A stretch of 33,063 nt of DNA, taken from contig JANQJF010000026.1 in the NCBI GenBank assembly GCA_028281765.1, positions 1-33,063 on the forward strand. The letters run 5' to 3'. The notes under the pieces are model-generated. The model saw only the letters and a list, made by a program, of their open reading frames with translations. It was not told where the DNA came from and ran no database searches. This document shows, piece by piece, positions 25,245 through 32,806 of the stretch. Both the position numbers and the translations under genes were made by a program. Numbering within the stretch: the first letter of the stretch is position 1; the number at the start of each line of letters is the position of its first letter. Source of the stretch: Planctomycetota bacterium. Its GTDB lineage: Bacteria > Planctomycetota > UBA1135 > UBA2386.

Positions 25245-27715
25245 CCTTGGATCTCCACGCTGCAGTCGTCGACGAGGTAGTCGCCCTGGGAGGTGAACGT
25301 CAGCCCTGTGAAGTCCGCGCGGAGCGATCCGCCCGGCACGGTGTATGTCACGTCGAAGAAGTGCCAGCCGGCAGTCGTGAACTCCGCGCCCACGTTGTTG
25401 CCCCAGCTCGTGTCCCACCAGCGCGAGTCGAGTTCGGAGACCCTGATGGTGACGCGTTCCGGTGTCGGTGCGAGGGACTTGACCCAGCCGCGGACGCGCA
25501 CGGTTTGGCCGGTCTCGAGGAACGACAGGCTCTTGCGCAGGCTCGCCCAAGAGCCGGTGCGCACGAGGCGCAGCGCGTGCGTGCCGGCTGCGGCGCCGGG
25601 TCGGAGGTCGTTCGACTCGACTTCGGAGTCCGCGTTCCAGACGTGCCAGTGGTTCGGGGCGTTCTCCGGGAGTTCCGGAATCTCGCGCATGACCGTCTCG
25701 TCGAACTCGAGGTTTGCGAGGTTGTCGTCCTGCCACCAGCTGGCGATGCCGACCTGGAAGTCGTCGCAGAGGATTTCGACCGGGCCGCTCGCGCCGCCGT
25801 GCGAGATGCCGAGTTCGACCACGGTGTCGCCGGGTTGCACCGTATACGGCTGTGTGTGGAAGTAGGCCCAGTTGCCCTGCACGAGACTCGGGTCCACGTC
25901 GATCTGTCCGCCGCTCGAACCGCGGACGAACGCGCGGACTTGGCCGCCGCCCTGTTGGTTCAGTCGGAGCCAGCCGCGGAACTCGACGTCGCATCCCTCG
26001 GGCAGTGCGAGCGTCTTGTAGATGCTGCCGTTGCCGACCGTAGAGCGGTAGGCGTAGGAGTAGGAACCGGATCGACGGGTCGTGCTGCGGAACCCGCTCA
26101 TCCCGTTGCCGGCCCAGTACGACGGGAGTCCACCCGAGACCGTGTCCTCGAAGTCCAGGTTGGACAAGTCGGTCGCGTCATTGGGGCCCGGCGTGTTGAT
26201 CGTGATCGATCCGGAGTGACCGCTGATGGTCGAGAGGTCGCCGGTCTCGTGGAAGTCCGACATCGAGATCGTCGCTTGGTTGACGCCCTCGTTGGGCCAC
26301 CACTGTCCGGGCTTGGTGTGCAGCAGGACGTCGCGGAGGATCACGTTCTCGAGCGTGATGTGCGATCGAGCGTGCGCGATGAGCGCAGCTTGGAACGAGC
26401 CGCTGTTCCCGACGGTCGCGTTGCGGATCGTCAGCTGCGCGTCGTCGTGCAGGTCGAACGTCTGCGCGAGCAGGCCGGCGTTGTATTCGGCATCGCCCTC
26501 GAGCGTGAGGCGCGCATTGTTGTCGAGGAACAGCTCGCCGATGCGCATCGAGCCCTGGATCGAGTAGTCGGTCTGGTCGCCCCAGAAGTTGAACGACCAC
26601 ACGCGCGTGTAGGCCCAATCGTTGCTTGGGGCGCGGACGGTCGTGTTGCCGATCTTCACGCCGCAGCCTGGCGGAATGCCGTGCTCTCCCGGCGCGAGGG
26701 AGCAGGGCAGGCCCGGCATGCGCCGCGGCGGCGGGTAGTACGTCTGCCACGGACCGGTGTACGACGGCGACCCGACGAGGTCGTGGGTCATGAGGCGCAT
26801 GCTGATGTCGCTCGAGTTGAGCAGGGTCACGTCGAACGGCGCTTGGTTGTCACGAATGTGGAAAATCGTGACCATCCAGAGTTCGCACACCGTGTTCTCG
26901 AGTTCGAGCCGCCAGGGCGAACCCGGAAGGTGCGTGTCGACCGGTGCGGTGTGCAGCGACTGATGCACGTTCTGGTCGCCGTACACGCGATGTTGGATCG
27001 TGGCTCCGCTGGCGACGTCGAGGTTGACGCTGCCGCCCTGGTCGGCGTAGACGGCGAGGTTGAGCGGCATGCGGCTGTTGCGCACGATCGCGTCGCCGCG
27101 GCCGAGCATCACGATGCCGTCGGACGACTGGCCGCCGTAAAGTCCGTCCGCGTCGAGCGAGCCGCCCCGGAATCCCGGGATCCCGTCGATGAACCCGAGC
27201 AGGATGCCACCCGAGTGCTGCACGGTCGTCTGGCGTGCGGTCCAGAGTCCGCGATCCAACCAGAAGTTCGCGATCTGCGACGCGCCGTTCTCGTAGCCGC
27301 CGATCACGCAGTTCTTGGTGTAGAGGTGCCCGCCTTCCCACCAGTAGTTGAACTGGCGGGGGTAGTTGTTGCGCATCACGCACCGCGTGCGGATCAGCTG
27401 CAGCGTGCCGCCCTCCTTCAGGTAGACGTTGCCGCGAATCTCGAGGTCGGAGTCCTCGATGCGCAGCATGCCGCCGTTTTCGATCACCAGGTCGCAGCGA
27501 CCGCTCGTGCCGCTGTGGATGCGGAAGGCCGCGTCGGACCAGGTCTGGCGATCGGTGATGATCAGCGACTGCGCGCCGCCGTGGGAACCGTTCGGACCGA
27601 CCGACTGTGCGGGGAGCGTCGCCTTGTCGGAATCGAGGGTACGGAATTGGGCCGGAGCGGTGGCTGCGAACGCGAGGATCGCGAGGGCCACGCCGGCGGG
27701 GAGCGGTGTGGGCAT
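25241..27715 (-). CDS. Secreted right-handed beta-helix protein with two tandem C-terminal jelly-roll-like modules
   Basis: The 824-residue exported protein has a signal peptide to about residue 22 (ATAPAQ). Residues about 50-560 repeat short strand patterns ending in Asn/Asp/Gly turns (for example DLVIENGGMLRIEDSDLEIR), as in pectate-lyase-like beta-helices. Two related modules follow, starting NLDFEDTV and NLEFDETV, each about 130-145 residues and each ending with an Asp-rich VEILCDDFQV or YLVDDCSVEI strand; these resemble CBM4/9-type or galactose-binding folds. No clear lyase catalytic set is seen, so it may bind or display rather than cleave polysaccharide. The next gene overlaps by 4 bases. 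ATG 27715 was chosen for the signal peptide. Confidence 0.78.
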   Translation of the reverse strand: MPTPLPAGVALAILAFAATAPAQFRTLDSDKATLPAQSVGPNGSHGGAQSLIITDRQTWSDAAFRIHSGTSGRCDLVIENGGMLRIEDSDLEIRGNVYLKEGGTLQLIRTRCVMRNNYPRQFNYWWEGGHLYTKNCVIGGYENGASQIANFWLDRGLWTARQTTVQHSGGILLGFIDGIPGFRGGSLDADGLYGGQSSDGIVMLGRGDAIVRNSRMPLNLAVYADQGGSVNLDVASGATIQHRVYGDQNVHQSLHTAPVDTHLPGSPWRLELENTVCELWMVTIFHIRDNQAPFDVTLLNSSDISMRLMTHDLVGSPSYTGPWQTYYPPPRRMPGLPCSLAPGEHGIPPGCGVKIGNTTVRAPSNDWAYTRVWSFNFWGDQTDYSIQGSMRIGELFLDNNARLTLEGDAEYNAGLLAQTFDLHDDAQLTIRNATVGNSGSFQAALIAHARSHITLENVILRDVLLHTKPGQWWPNEGVNQATISMSDFHETGDLSTISGHSGSITINTPGPNDATDLSNLDFEDTVSGGLPSYWAGNGMSGFRSTTRRSGSYSYAYRSTVGNGSIYKTLALPEGCDVEFRGWLRLNQQGGGQVRAFVRGSSGGQIDVDPSLVQGNWAYFHTQPYTVQPGDTVVELGISHGGASGPVEILCDDFQVGIASWWQDDNLANLEFDETVMREIPELPENAPNHWHVWNADSEVESNDLRPGAAAGTHALRLVRTGSWASLRKSLSFLETGQTVRVRGWVKSLAPTPERVTIRVSELDSRWWDTSWGNNVGAEFTTAGWHFFDVTYTVPGGSLRADFTGLTFTSQGDYLVDDCSVEIQG

Positions 27716-27959
27716 GTGTGTGGGGAACACCAAAGGACGGCGGGCTCTCGCGTCCTGACCGACGCGCGATTCGGAGCCCGGCTTTGCGCTGCTTACGTGC
27801 CGACGACGCTCGGTGGCTCGTGGAAAGTCGGTGAGTTGGCAATTCGCCGCACGGGCGGTTCCGTCGGGGCGCATGCGGTGGCGAACGGCCCATACCATCG
27901 CGAGTTCGACTGGTGTTCGAGGGCCGCATCCGCTCCGATCGCGCGTGCGAAACGTGGGT

Positions 27960-28532
27960 ATGGACGGATTCTCACTTCGGCGGGCGCTCGTGGCCCTCGC
28001 GTTGCTCCTCGTCGCGGCCGGCGTCATGGTCGGCGCGTCTTCTTGCTCGACCCCGGTCGCGAATCGGAACCCGGTCGGCGAGATGTTCCCGAGCGTATCG
28101 GGCGAAGCGCTCGACGATGCGGTCGTCCGCGTGCCCGAGTCGCTCGCCGGCGAGCCCGCCGTCCTGCTCGTCGGCTATGAGCAGGACACCCAGTTCGACC
28201 TCGACCGGTGGCTGATCGGGCTGACTCAGCTCGAGACGCCGGTGAAGTTCCTCGAGCTGCCGACGATCCCGGGGCTGATCCCGGGCATGTTCGCGGGGAC
28301 CATCGCGAACGGCATGCGGTCCGGCATTCCGGCCGAGATGTGGGGCGGCGTCGTCACGCTCTACGGTGACGATGCGGCGCGCGTCGTCGCGGCGCTCGGC
28401 AACGAGAAGCCCCGCTGCGGCCGCGTGCTGCTCCTCGACCGGGAGGGTCGCATTGCGTGGTTCTTCGACCAGGGCTTTTCGCCGGCGCAACTCGCCGCCC
28501 TCGACGCGATGGCCCGCGATCTCGCGAAGTAG
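27960..28532 (+). CDS. Predicted lipoprotein with thioredoxin-like fold, lacking CxxC
   Basis: The 190-residue protein has a hydrophobic leader and a probable lipobox cysteine (C29, GASSC). After it, NPVGEMFPSVSGEALDD, VLLVGYEQDTQFD, GMRSGIP, VVTLYGDDAARV and VLLLDREGRIAWFFDQG follow the order of thioredoxin-like proteins of the AhpC/YtfJ/ATP10 kind. There is no CxxC, so ordinary disulfide exchange is unlikely. GTG at 27954 is an equally possible start, two codons upstream. A TACCAT hexamer at 27893-27898 could be a -10 element for a short leader. It is divergent from the beta-helix gene across 244 bp that show no other gene. The function is unknown. Confidence 0.68.
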   Translation: MDGFSLRRALVALALLLVAAGVMVGASSCSTPVANRNPVGEMFPSVSGEALDDAVVRVPESLAGEPAVLLVGYEQDTQFDLDRWLIGLTQLETPVKFLELPTIPGLIPGMFAGTIANGMRSGIPAEMWGGVVTLYGDDAARVVAALGNEKPRCGRVLLLDREGRIAWFFDQGFSPAQLAALDAMARDLAK

Positions 28533-28539
28533 GCGCCGG

Positions 28540-29292
28540 TCACTCGCCGAGGCGCTCTCGCGCGTCGGCGATCCACTGCCGCAGGTTCTCGATTTGCCGG
28601 TCGCCGAGCGGCGCCTTGCGGAACTGTATCTCGTCGAACCGGCCGGTGAAGTCGAACTCCCTCGACTCGTCGATCGCGCCCACGACCACGCGCGCGTGGG
28701 GATCGGTGAGGTCGATCTTCGTCACCAGCGTGCTCGCCTTCTCGTGTCCGTCGACGAAGATGCGCAGCAAGTCGTTGTCGCGGGAAAGCACGACCGCGAG
28801 GTGCGTCCAGTGTTGTTCGCGGAGCGTGAGGGGCGGCGTGACGGCTACGCCGGCCGAGGCGCCACGACTCGTGTTCGCTTCGAAGCGCACCGCGCCGTCG
28901 GCCTGCATCGTCACGGCCCAGCCGTGCTTACCGCCGAAGCCGCCCGCGCTCACGAGCCCCGCATCGACGACGCGCTCGGGTCGCACCCAGATGGACAACG
29001 TGAACGGGCTGGTGCCGATCGACCAGACTTCGCTCTGCCGGAACTCGAGTCGGTCCCCGTCGCCGTCACACGCGAGTGCCTTGCCGCCTTCCCGACCGAT
29101 CTTCGAGTCGACGCACTGCGGATCGCCGACGCGCGCGCGGCGGACGTAGTCCGCGTTCTCGAATCCGAGCTTGGCGGGCGCGGGCGGCAGCTCTTCGACT
29201 CGTAGGCGCGGCGCCTCAGGTGCCGCAGGTTCGTCACACGAAGCCATGGCCAGCACGGTAACGAGCGTCAGGAGTGTCGGCATTCTCGACAT
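28540..29292 (-). CDS. LamG/concanavalin-like lipoprotein
   Basis: The 250-residue protein has a lipobox at MASC (C19) after a short hydrophobic leader. From about residue 70, LEFRQSEVWSIGTSPFTLSI, VRPERV, GWAVTMQADGAVRFEAN, HWTHLAVVLSRDNDLLRIFV, DGHEK and GRFDEIQFRKAPLGDRQIEN give the order of a LamG-type jelly-roll (Concanavalin A-like domain 3). It would bind carbohydrate or protein at the cell surface; no catalytic residues are visible. TATGCT sits 6 nt before the ATG with no Shine-Dalgarno. Seven bases separate it from the convergent thioredoxin-like gene. It is divergent from another lipoprotein gene across 103 bp. Confidence 0.77.
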   Translation of the reverse strand: MSRMPTLLTLVTVLAMASCDEPAAPEAPRLRVEELPPAPAKLGFENADYVRRARVGDPQCVDSKIGREGGKALACDGDGDRLEFRQSEVWSIGTSPFTLSIWVRPERVVDAGLVSAGGFGGKHGWAVTMQADGAVRFEANTSRGASAGVAVTPPLTLREQHWTHLAVVLSRDNDLLRIFVDGHEKASTLVTKIDLTDPHARVVVGAIDESREFDFTGRFDEIQFRKAPLGDRQIENLRQWIADARERLGE

Positions 29293-29298
29293 GCGCGG

Positions 29299-29304
29299 AG
29301 CATA
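29299..29304 (-). promoter_or_regulatory. -10-like TATGCT, 6 nt before the start codon (leaderless candidate)
   Basis: On the minus strand TATGCT-CCGCGC-ATG (ATG at 29292), almost the same string as at 17586-17601 on the plus strand. There is no Shine-Dalgarno. Confidence 0.5.
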
Positions 29305-29395
29305 CCGCGCAAGTGTGCCGGGGCGTGTGACCGGTTCTGGCGAGCGGGATACATGCCTCCGCTCGGCAACCCCTGCTACGCCATGGAGTCGTGAA

Positions 29396-30490
29396 GTGCA
29401 CCCAGCCAGCCCGGTTCGCTTTTTCGCGCGCGTCGTGTTGCCCGCCGTTCTGATCGCTGCGTGCAGCGGTGGCAGTGGCGGAGACGGCGACACGAGCATC
29501 GATCCCGATGGAGACCCGACGGCGACGGACCAGCCGCAGCCCGGCGGTGAGGACGATGTGCTCGCAGTCTGCGGGACGGTCGACGGCACGTGGGAGTTCT
29601 TGATCGATGGCGGTGAGTTCGCCGTGCTCCCGTCGGTGGCCTCGGTGCAGAACCGGTGCGTGGTCAGCATGCTGACCGACGACTTCTACTTGACCGGCAC
29701 GCTCAACGAAGCCGGAGAATGGCGAGGGGAGGGCGCCATCCCGAGTCCGTCGTCGGTGCCGTCACGCCAGATCCTGTTCGAGGGAAGTTTCCGCGATCAG
29801 CTGTTCCACGGCGTATGGGTCGACAAGTTCAATCCGCTCGTCGACGGTGCGCTCACCGCAGAACGACTCGCAGTCGATCCGACCGACACTTGCGTCGCCG
29901 TTCCGTCGACGTCCTGGACCGTGACGACGAGCGCGTTCGAGCAGGTCTCGCTCGGTCTGATGCAGCAAGACGGGTGTTCGGTTCGACTCATCGATCCGAG
30001 CGGTGCACAGTGGAGCACCGCGCTGCAGGGCGTGATGGTCGGGCGGACCTGGGCTCCGGAGGGCTCCGGGATCTTCGACGTGTTGTTCAACATCAACGTG
30101 CAGTTCTCTGTCGATGGCACTTCGTTCGAAGGTCAGGCGACGCACGAGACGTTCGGCTCGGTGGCGATCTTTGGCAGCTACGACGACTCGGCATTGCAGT
30201 GCGACGACGTCGAGGCGGGGACCTGGACGATCCTCCCCTTCGTCGGTACGACCGCGCAGCCGGAGATCTCCGGCGTCGAGGTGACGGTCGCCGGCTGCCA
30301 GGTCGCGATGCGGTGGTCTTCTGCGAGCGAAGAGTTCGAGCTGCTCGGTGTCGTGGACGGCAGCTCCTGGAACCCGGCGGCGAGCGGCATTCTCTCGGAA
30401 GTGTCGATCGTCTTCGACACGGCGACGAGCTTCGCCGGGAACGCGATGCTGCGCGGCGCCCCGGTCATCCTGACCGGGGTGCGCGACTGA
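29396..30490 (+). CDS. Lipoprotein with three tandem internal repeats of about 105 residues
   Basis: The 364-residue protein starts at GTG 29396, with GGAG 7 nt upstream; an ATG just before it ends at once in a TGA. The lipobox is LIAAC (C23), followed by a low-complexity Gly/Asp/Pro linker to about residue 54. Three similar units follow, each starting with a cysteine and a GTW-like motif and having a second cysteine about 30 residues later: C59/C88, C166/C194, C269/C301. Each continues to a '(L)xG...W' segment and a beta-rich end. The paired cysteines probably form a disulfide in each unit. I do not recognise the family. It ends 5 bp from the convergent hydrolase gene. Confidence 0.72.
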   Translation: MHPASPVRFFARVVLPAVLIAACSGGSGGDGDTSIDPDGDPTATDQPQPGGEDDVLAVCGTVDGTWEFLIDGGEFAVLPSVASVQNRCVVSMLTDDFYLTGTLNEAGEWRGEGAIPSPSSVPSRQILFEGSFRDQLFHGVWVDKFNPLVDGALTAERLAVDPTDTCVAVPSTSWTVTTSAFEQVSLGLMQQDGCSVRLIDPSGAQWSTALQGVMVGRTWAPEGSGIFDVLFNINVQFSVDGTSFEGQATHETFGSVAIFGSYDDSALQCDDVEAGTWTILPFVGTTAQPEISGVEVTVAGCQVAMRWSSASEEFELLGVVDGSSWNPAASGILSEVSIVFDTATSFAGNAMLRGAPVILTGVRD

Positions 30491-30495
30491 CTCGT

Positions 30496-32520
30496 CTACG
30501 GCAGGATCTCGAGCGTCGTTGCGTTCGTCACCGACTCGACGAACGCGCCGCCCGGCGCGAACACCGCGCTCGCGAACGTGACGCGGAATCCGGCCAACAG
30601 CGTCGCGACCGGCGCCGGCAGCGCGAACCCTGGCGTCGCTCCGCCGTCCGCGTCGAGGGAGCCTGCGCTCATCGGGAACAGCAGCGAGTTCGGGAACGTC
30701 AGGCTCGAGATCGTGAGCCCGTCGACGTTGACCGGAACACGCAGTCCGCCCGGCTCGATGAACCCCGGCGCCTCGCCACTGACGCCGCACAGCGTCAGGT
30801 AGGGCGCACCGGCGCGCAGGTTGCCACCGCGCAGCATCATCATGTGCGCGATGCCGGCAACTGCCGAGCCTGTCGCGAGGCGCGGGCTCAGGTTCGACGA
30901 GTAGCTGCGCATCGGCAGGTCCACGTAGCTCGCGGCGCCGGGCTCCATGCGCACCTGTGTGTCGGTCGCCGTGAAGTAAGGGACGACGCGGATGCGATGG
31001 CCGGTTCCGGGCGCGTTGTGGTCGGCGAGGTTGAGGATGCGCAGGCGGAGGGAGTGCCCCTGCGGGATCACGTGTCCGACGTCGTCCAGTTCGATCTGCA
31101 TCACGTGCTGGCCGGCTTGGCTGCGCTCGCCGGCGGTGCCCATCGAGACCCAGGTCTCGGTGCCGTTCGGCGCGACGTGGGTCAGCAACGCACTGAGCTG
31201 GAACACGCCCGTCGAATCGTTCACCTGGAGGTGGACGCGGACGCGACCGATCAGCTCACCGTCGTCGGGCAGCGGCGCGGAGTCGAACGACGTCTCGACT
31301 TTCGGGATGTTCGCGAACTGCGCGAACGGCGCGAGGCCGTAGCCGTTGTTGCGGTAGTCGACGAAGGTGCCGGTCGGACGGTGCTGCAGGACCGGACCGG
31401 TTTCGTTGGCGAGCGGCGGAGCCGCGTCCAGCTGCGAGCCACCCCGGAGGAAGAAGCGCGCGTTCGGCATCGCGGGCGGCCATTGCGCGAAGTTGCGGTG
31501 TTCCCAGATCGACGTCACGTCGGCGTGCACCGCGTTGCTCGGTGGCTGCATCGCGAGTTCGACCTCGGGCTCGAGCTCGACGCCGTTCGGGATGAACTTC
31601 AGGTAGCGGTCGAACCAGCGGCGACGCATGTCCTGCTGGAGCGCACGCTCGTGATCGTTCTTGACCGTCGAGTGCCCGCCGGTCGAGATCGACAGGCGCT
31701 TCTGCATCGGCAGACCCGGGAAGCGATCGAGGCTCGGGTTGTTCACGATCTTGAAGTCCTGCGCCGCGACCATCTTGAGCACGGGGACGGTCGAGTTGTA
31801 GAGCTCGGCGAGCGTCGCGATGTTCAGCGGTTCCTGGATCAGCGTGTCGAGCAGCGCGTAGTCCTCGGCTTGGAGCGCGGCTTGCACCGCGGGGTCGGCG
31901 AAGTTCGACATGTGGTCCCCGGCGAGCACCGGTGACGGCATCGAGATCTCGCGCGCGTCGATCGACGCGATCTCGGGCGCGACCGCGAGCAAGGTCGGGT
32001 AGTGGGTGACGAGGCCGGTGAGCGGGAGCGGCTTGCCGGACCACGCGGCGCCCATCAGTGAAGCCTTGCCGCCGCCGGAGAACCCGGTCATCGCGAGGCG
32101 CTGCGGGTCGATGAGGCCGGGCACGATCGACTGCACGAGGACGTGGGTCTCGGCGTCGTCGAGGAGGACGCGTTCGGCCGGGACGCCCGCGGAGAAGCTG
32201 CGCCGATCGTAGGCGTAGACGGTGAAGCCCGCTGCGGCGAGATGGTTGCCTGCGCGCTGGACGTCGGGGATCTGTCGGTTGCCGCCGCTGCCGTGAAGTG
32301 CCATCACGCCCGGCCAGCCGGAGAGCGGTGCCGGCGCGGACGGGTAGTAGATGTCGACGAGGGAGGTCGCGCCGTCGGAGAACGTGAGGGTTTGCGAGAG
32401 GAGGGTGGTGACGGGGAAGCCGCCGGGGGGCGGTGGTGGGTCTTGGGCGAGGAGGGGGGTGGTGAGGGTGAGGGTGAGTGCGGCGGCGAGACGGCGGATG
32501 GGGAGTGAGAGCGGAGTCAT
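30496..32520 (-). CDS. Secreted CocE/S15-like alpha/beta hydrolase with C-terminal beta-sandwich domain
   Basis: The 674-residue exported enzyme has a signal peptide to about residue 25 (LLAQ), then a proline run. HGSGG (76-80) forms the oxyanion region, TGFSGGG carries nucleophile S148, and D255 (AAQDF) and H283 (GGHSTV) complete a likely triad. A jelly-roll at about 400-560 (HVMQIELDDVGHVIPQGHSL, RLRI) resembles the C-terminal domain of X-Pro dipeptidyl-peptidase/CocE enzymes. It may cleave esters or peptides outside the cell. The last 110 residues (GGLRVPVNVDGL to TNATTLEIL) are the recurrent tail domain. GAGG lies about 7 nt before the ATG. The first 35 codons are C-rich, so the opposite strand carries long guanine runs. 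Confidence 0.83.
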   Translation of the reverse strand: MTPLSLPIRRLAAALTLTLTTPLLAQDPPPPPGGFPVTTLLSQTLTFSDGATSLVDIYYPSAPAPLSGWPGVMALHGSGGNRQIPDVQRAGNHLAAAGFTVYAYDRRSFSAGVPAERVLLDDAETHVLVQSIVPGLIDPQRLAMTGFSGGGKASLMGAAWSGKPLPLTGLVTHYPTLLAVAPEIASIDAREISMPSPVLAGDHMSNFADPAVQAALQAEDYALLDTLIQEPLNIATLAELYNSTVPVLKMVAAQDFKIVNNPSLDRFPGLPMQKRLSISTGGHSTVKNDHERALQQDMRRRWFDRYLKFIPNGVELEPEVELAMQPPSNAVHADVTSIWEHRNFAQWPPAMPNARFFLRGGSQLDAAPPLANETGPVLQHRPTGTFVDYRNNGYGLAPFAQFANIPKVETSFDSAPLPDDGELIGRVRVHLQVNDSTGVFQLSALLTHVAPNGTETWVSMGTAGERSQAGQHVMQIELDDVGHVIPQGHSLRLRILNLADHNAPGTGHRIRVVPYFTATDTQVRMEPGAASYVDLPMRSYSSNLSPRLATGSAVAGIAHMMMLRGGNLRAGAPYLTLCGVSGEAPGFIEPGGLRVPVNVDGLTISSLTFPNSLLFPMSAGSLDADGGATPGFALPAPVATLLAGFRVTFASAVFAPGGAFVESVTNATTLEILP

Positions 32521-32735
32521 CTTGGGTCCTCGGGTCGGGTGGTAGGAGGACCAGCGAAAGATCGAGGCTGGGGACCAAGAAAATGGGTAGGGGTATGCGG
32601 GGTTTCGGGCGGGGGCGGAGCGGCGACGTCAGAGGGCGGTCTCGGCCTGCGGAGCCCCTCCGACTGCGGACGCAACGCCAACACGCTGGCGACGCGGCGG
32701 GGCGAGCGAGCGCCATACAGCGGCCGGCGATGTTT

Positions 32736-32798
32736 GGGCGTATGGGCGATTCGGGCAAGGGCGAGGGGCGAGGGCGGGCGCGGGTCAGGGGGCGCGGG
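32736..32798 (+). other. Ten closely spaced guanine runs, G-quadruplex-forming potential
   Basis: From GGG at 32736-32738 to GGG at 32796-32798 there are ten runs of three or more G, separated by 1-6 bases. This satisfies the usual four-run G-quadruplex rule more than twice over. It lies between the hydrolase gene and the stop codon of the partial transposase (32807), in a non-coding gap (32521-32806) where I see no other gene. Confidence 0.5.
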
Positions 32799-32806
32799 CG
32801 ACGCCA

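Noticed and set aside
25247..28180. A 977-codon plus-strand open frame antisense to the beta-helix gene
   Set aside because: Its product is rich in Arg, Val and Asp with no recognisable motif, while the minus frame has a signal peptide, repeats and binding modules. It is a high-GC antisense shadow.
20896..28551. A similar 23-mer starting GTAGGCGCCGG at 20896 and 28529 (20 of 23 identical)
   Set aside because: Considered as a second REP-like family, but a match of this quality is expected by chance in a GC-rich 33-kb window, and both copies overlap functional sequence.
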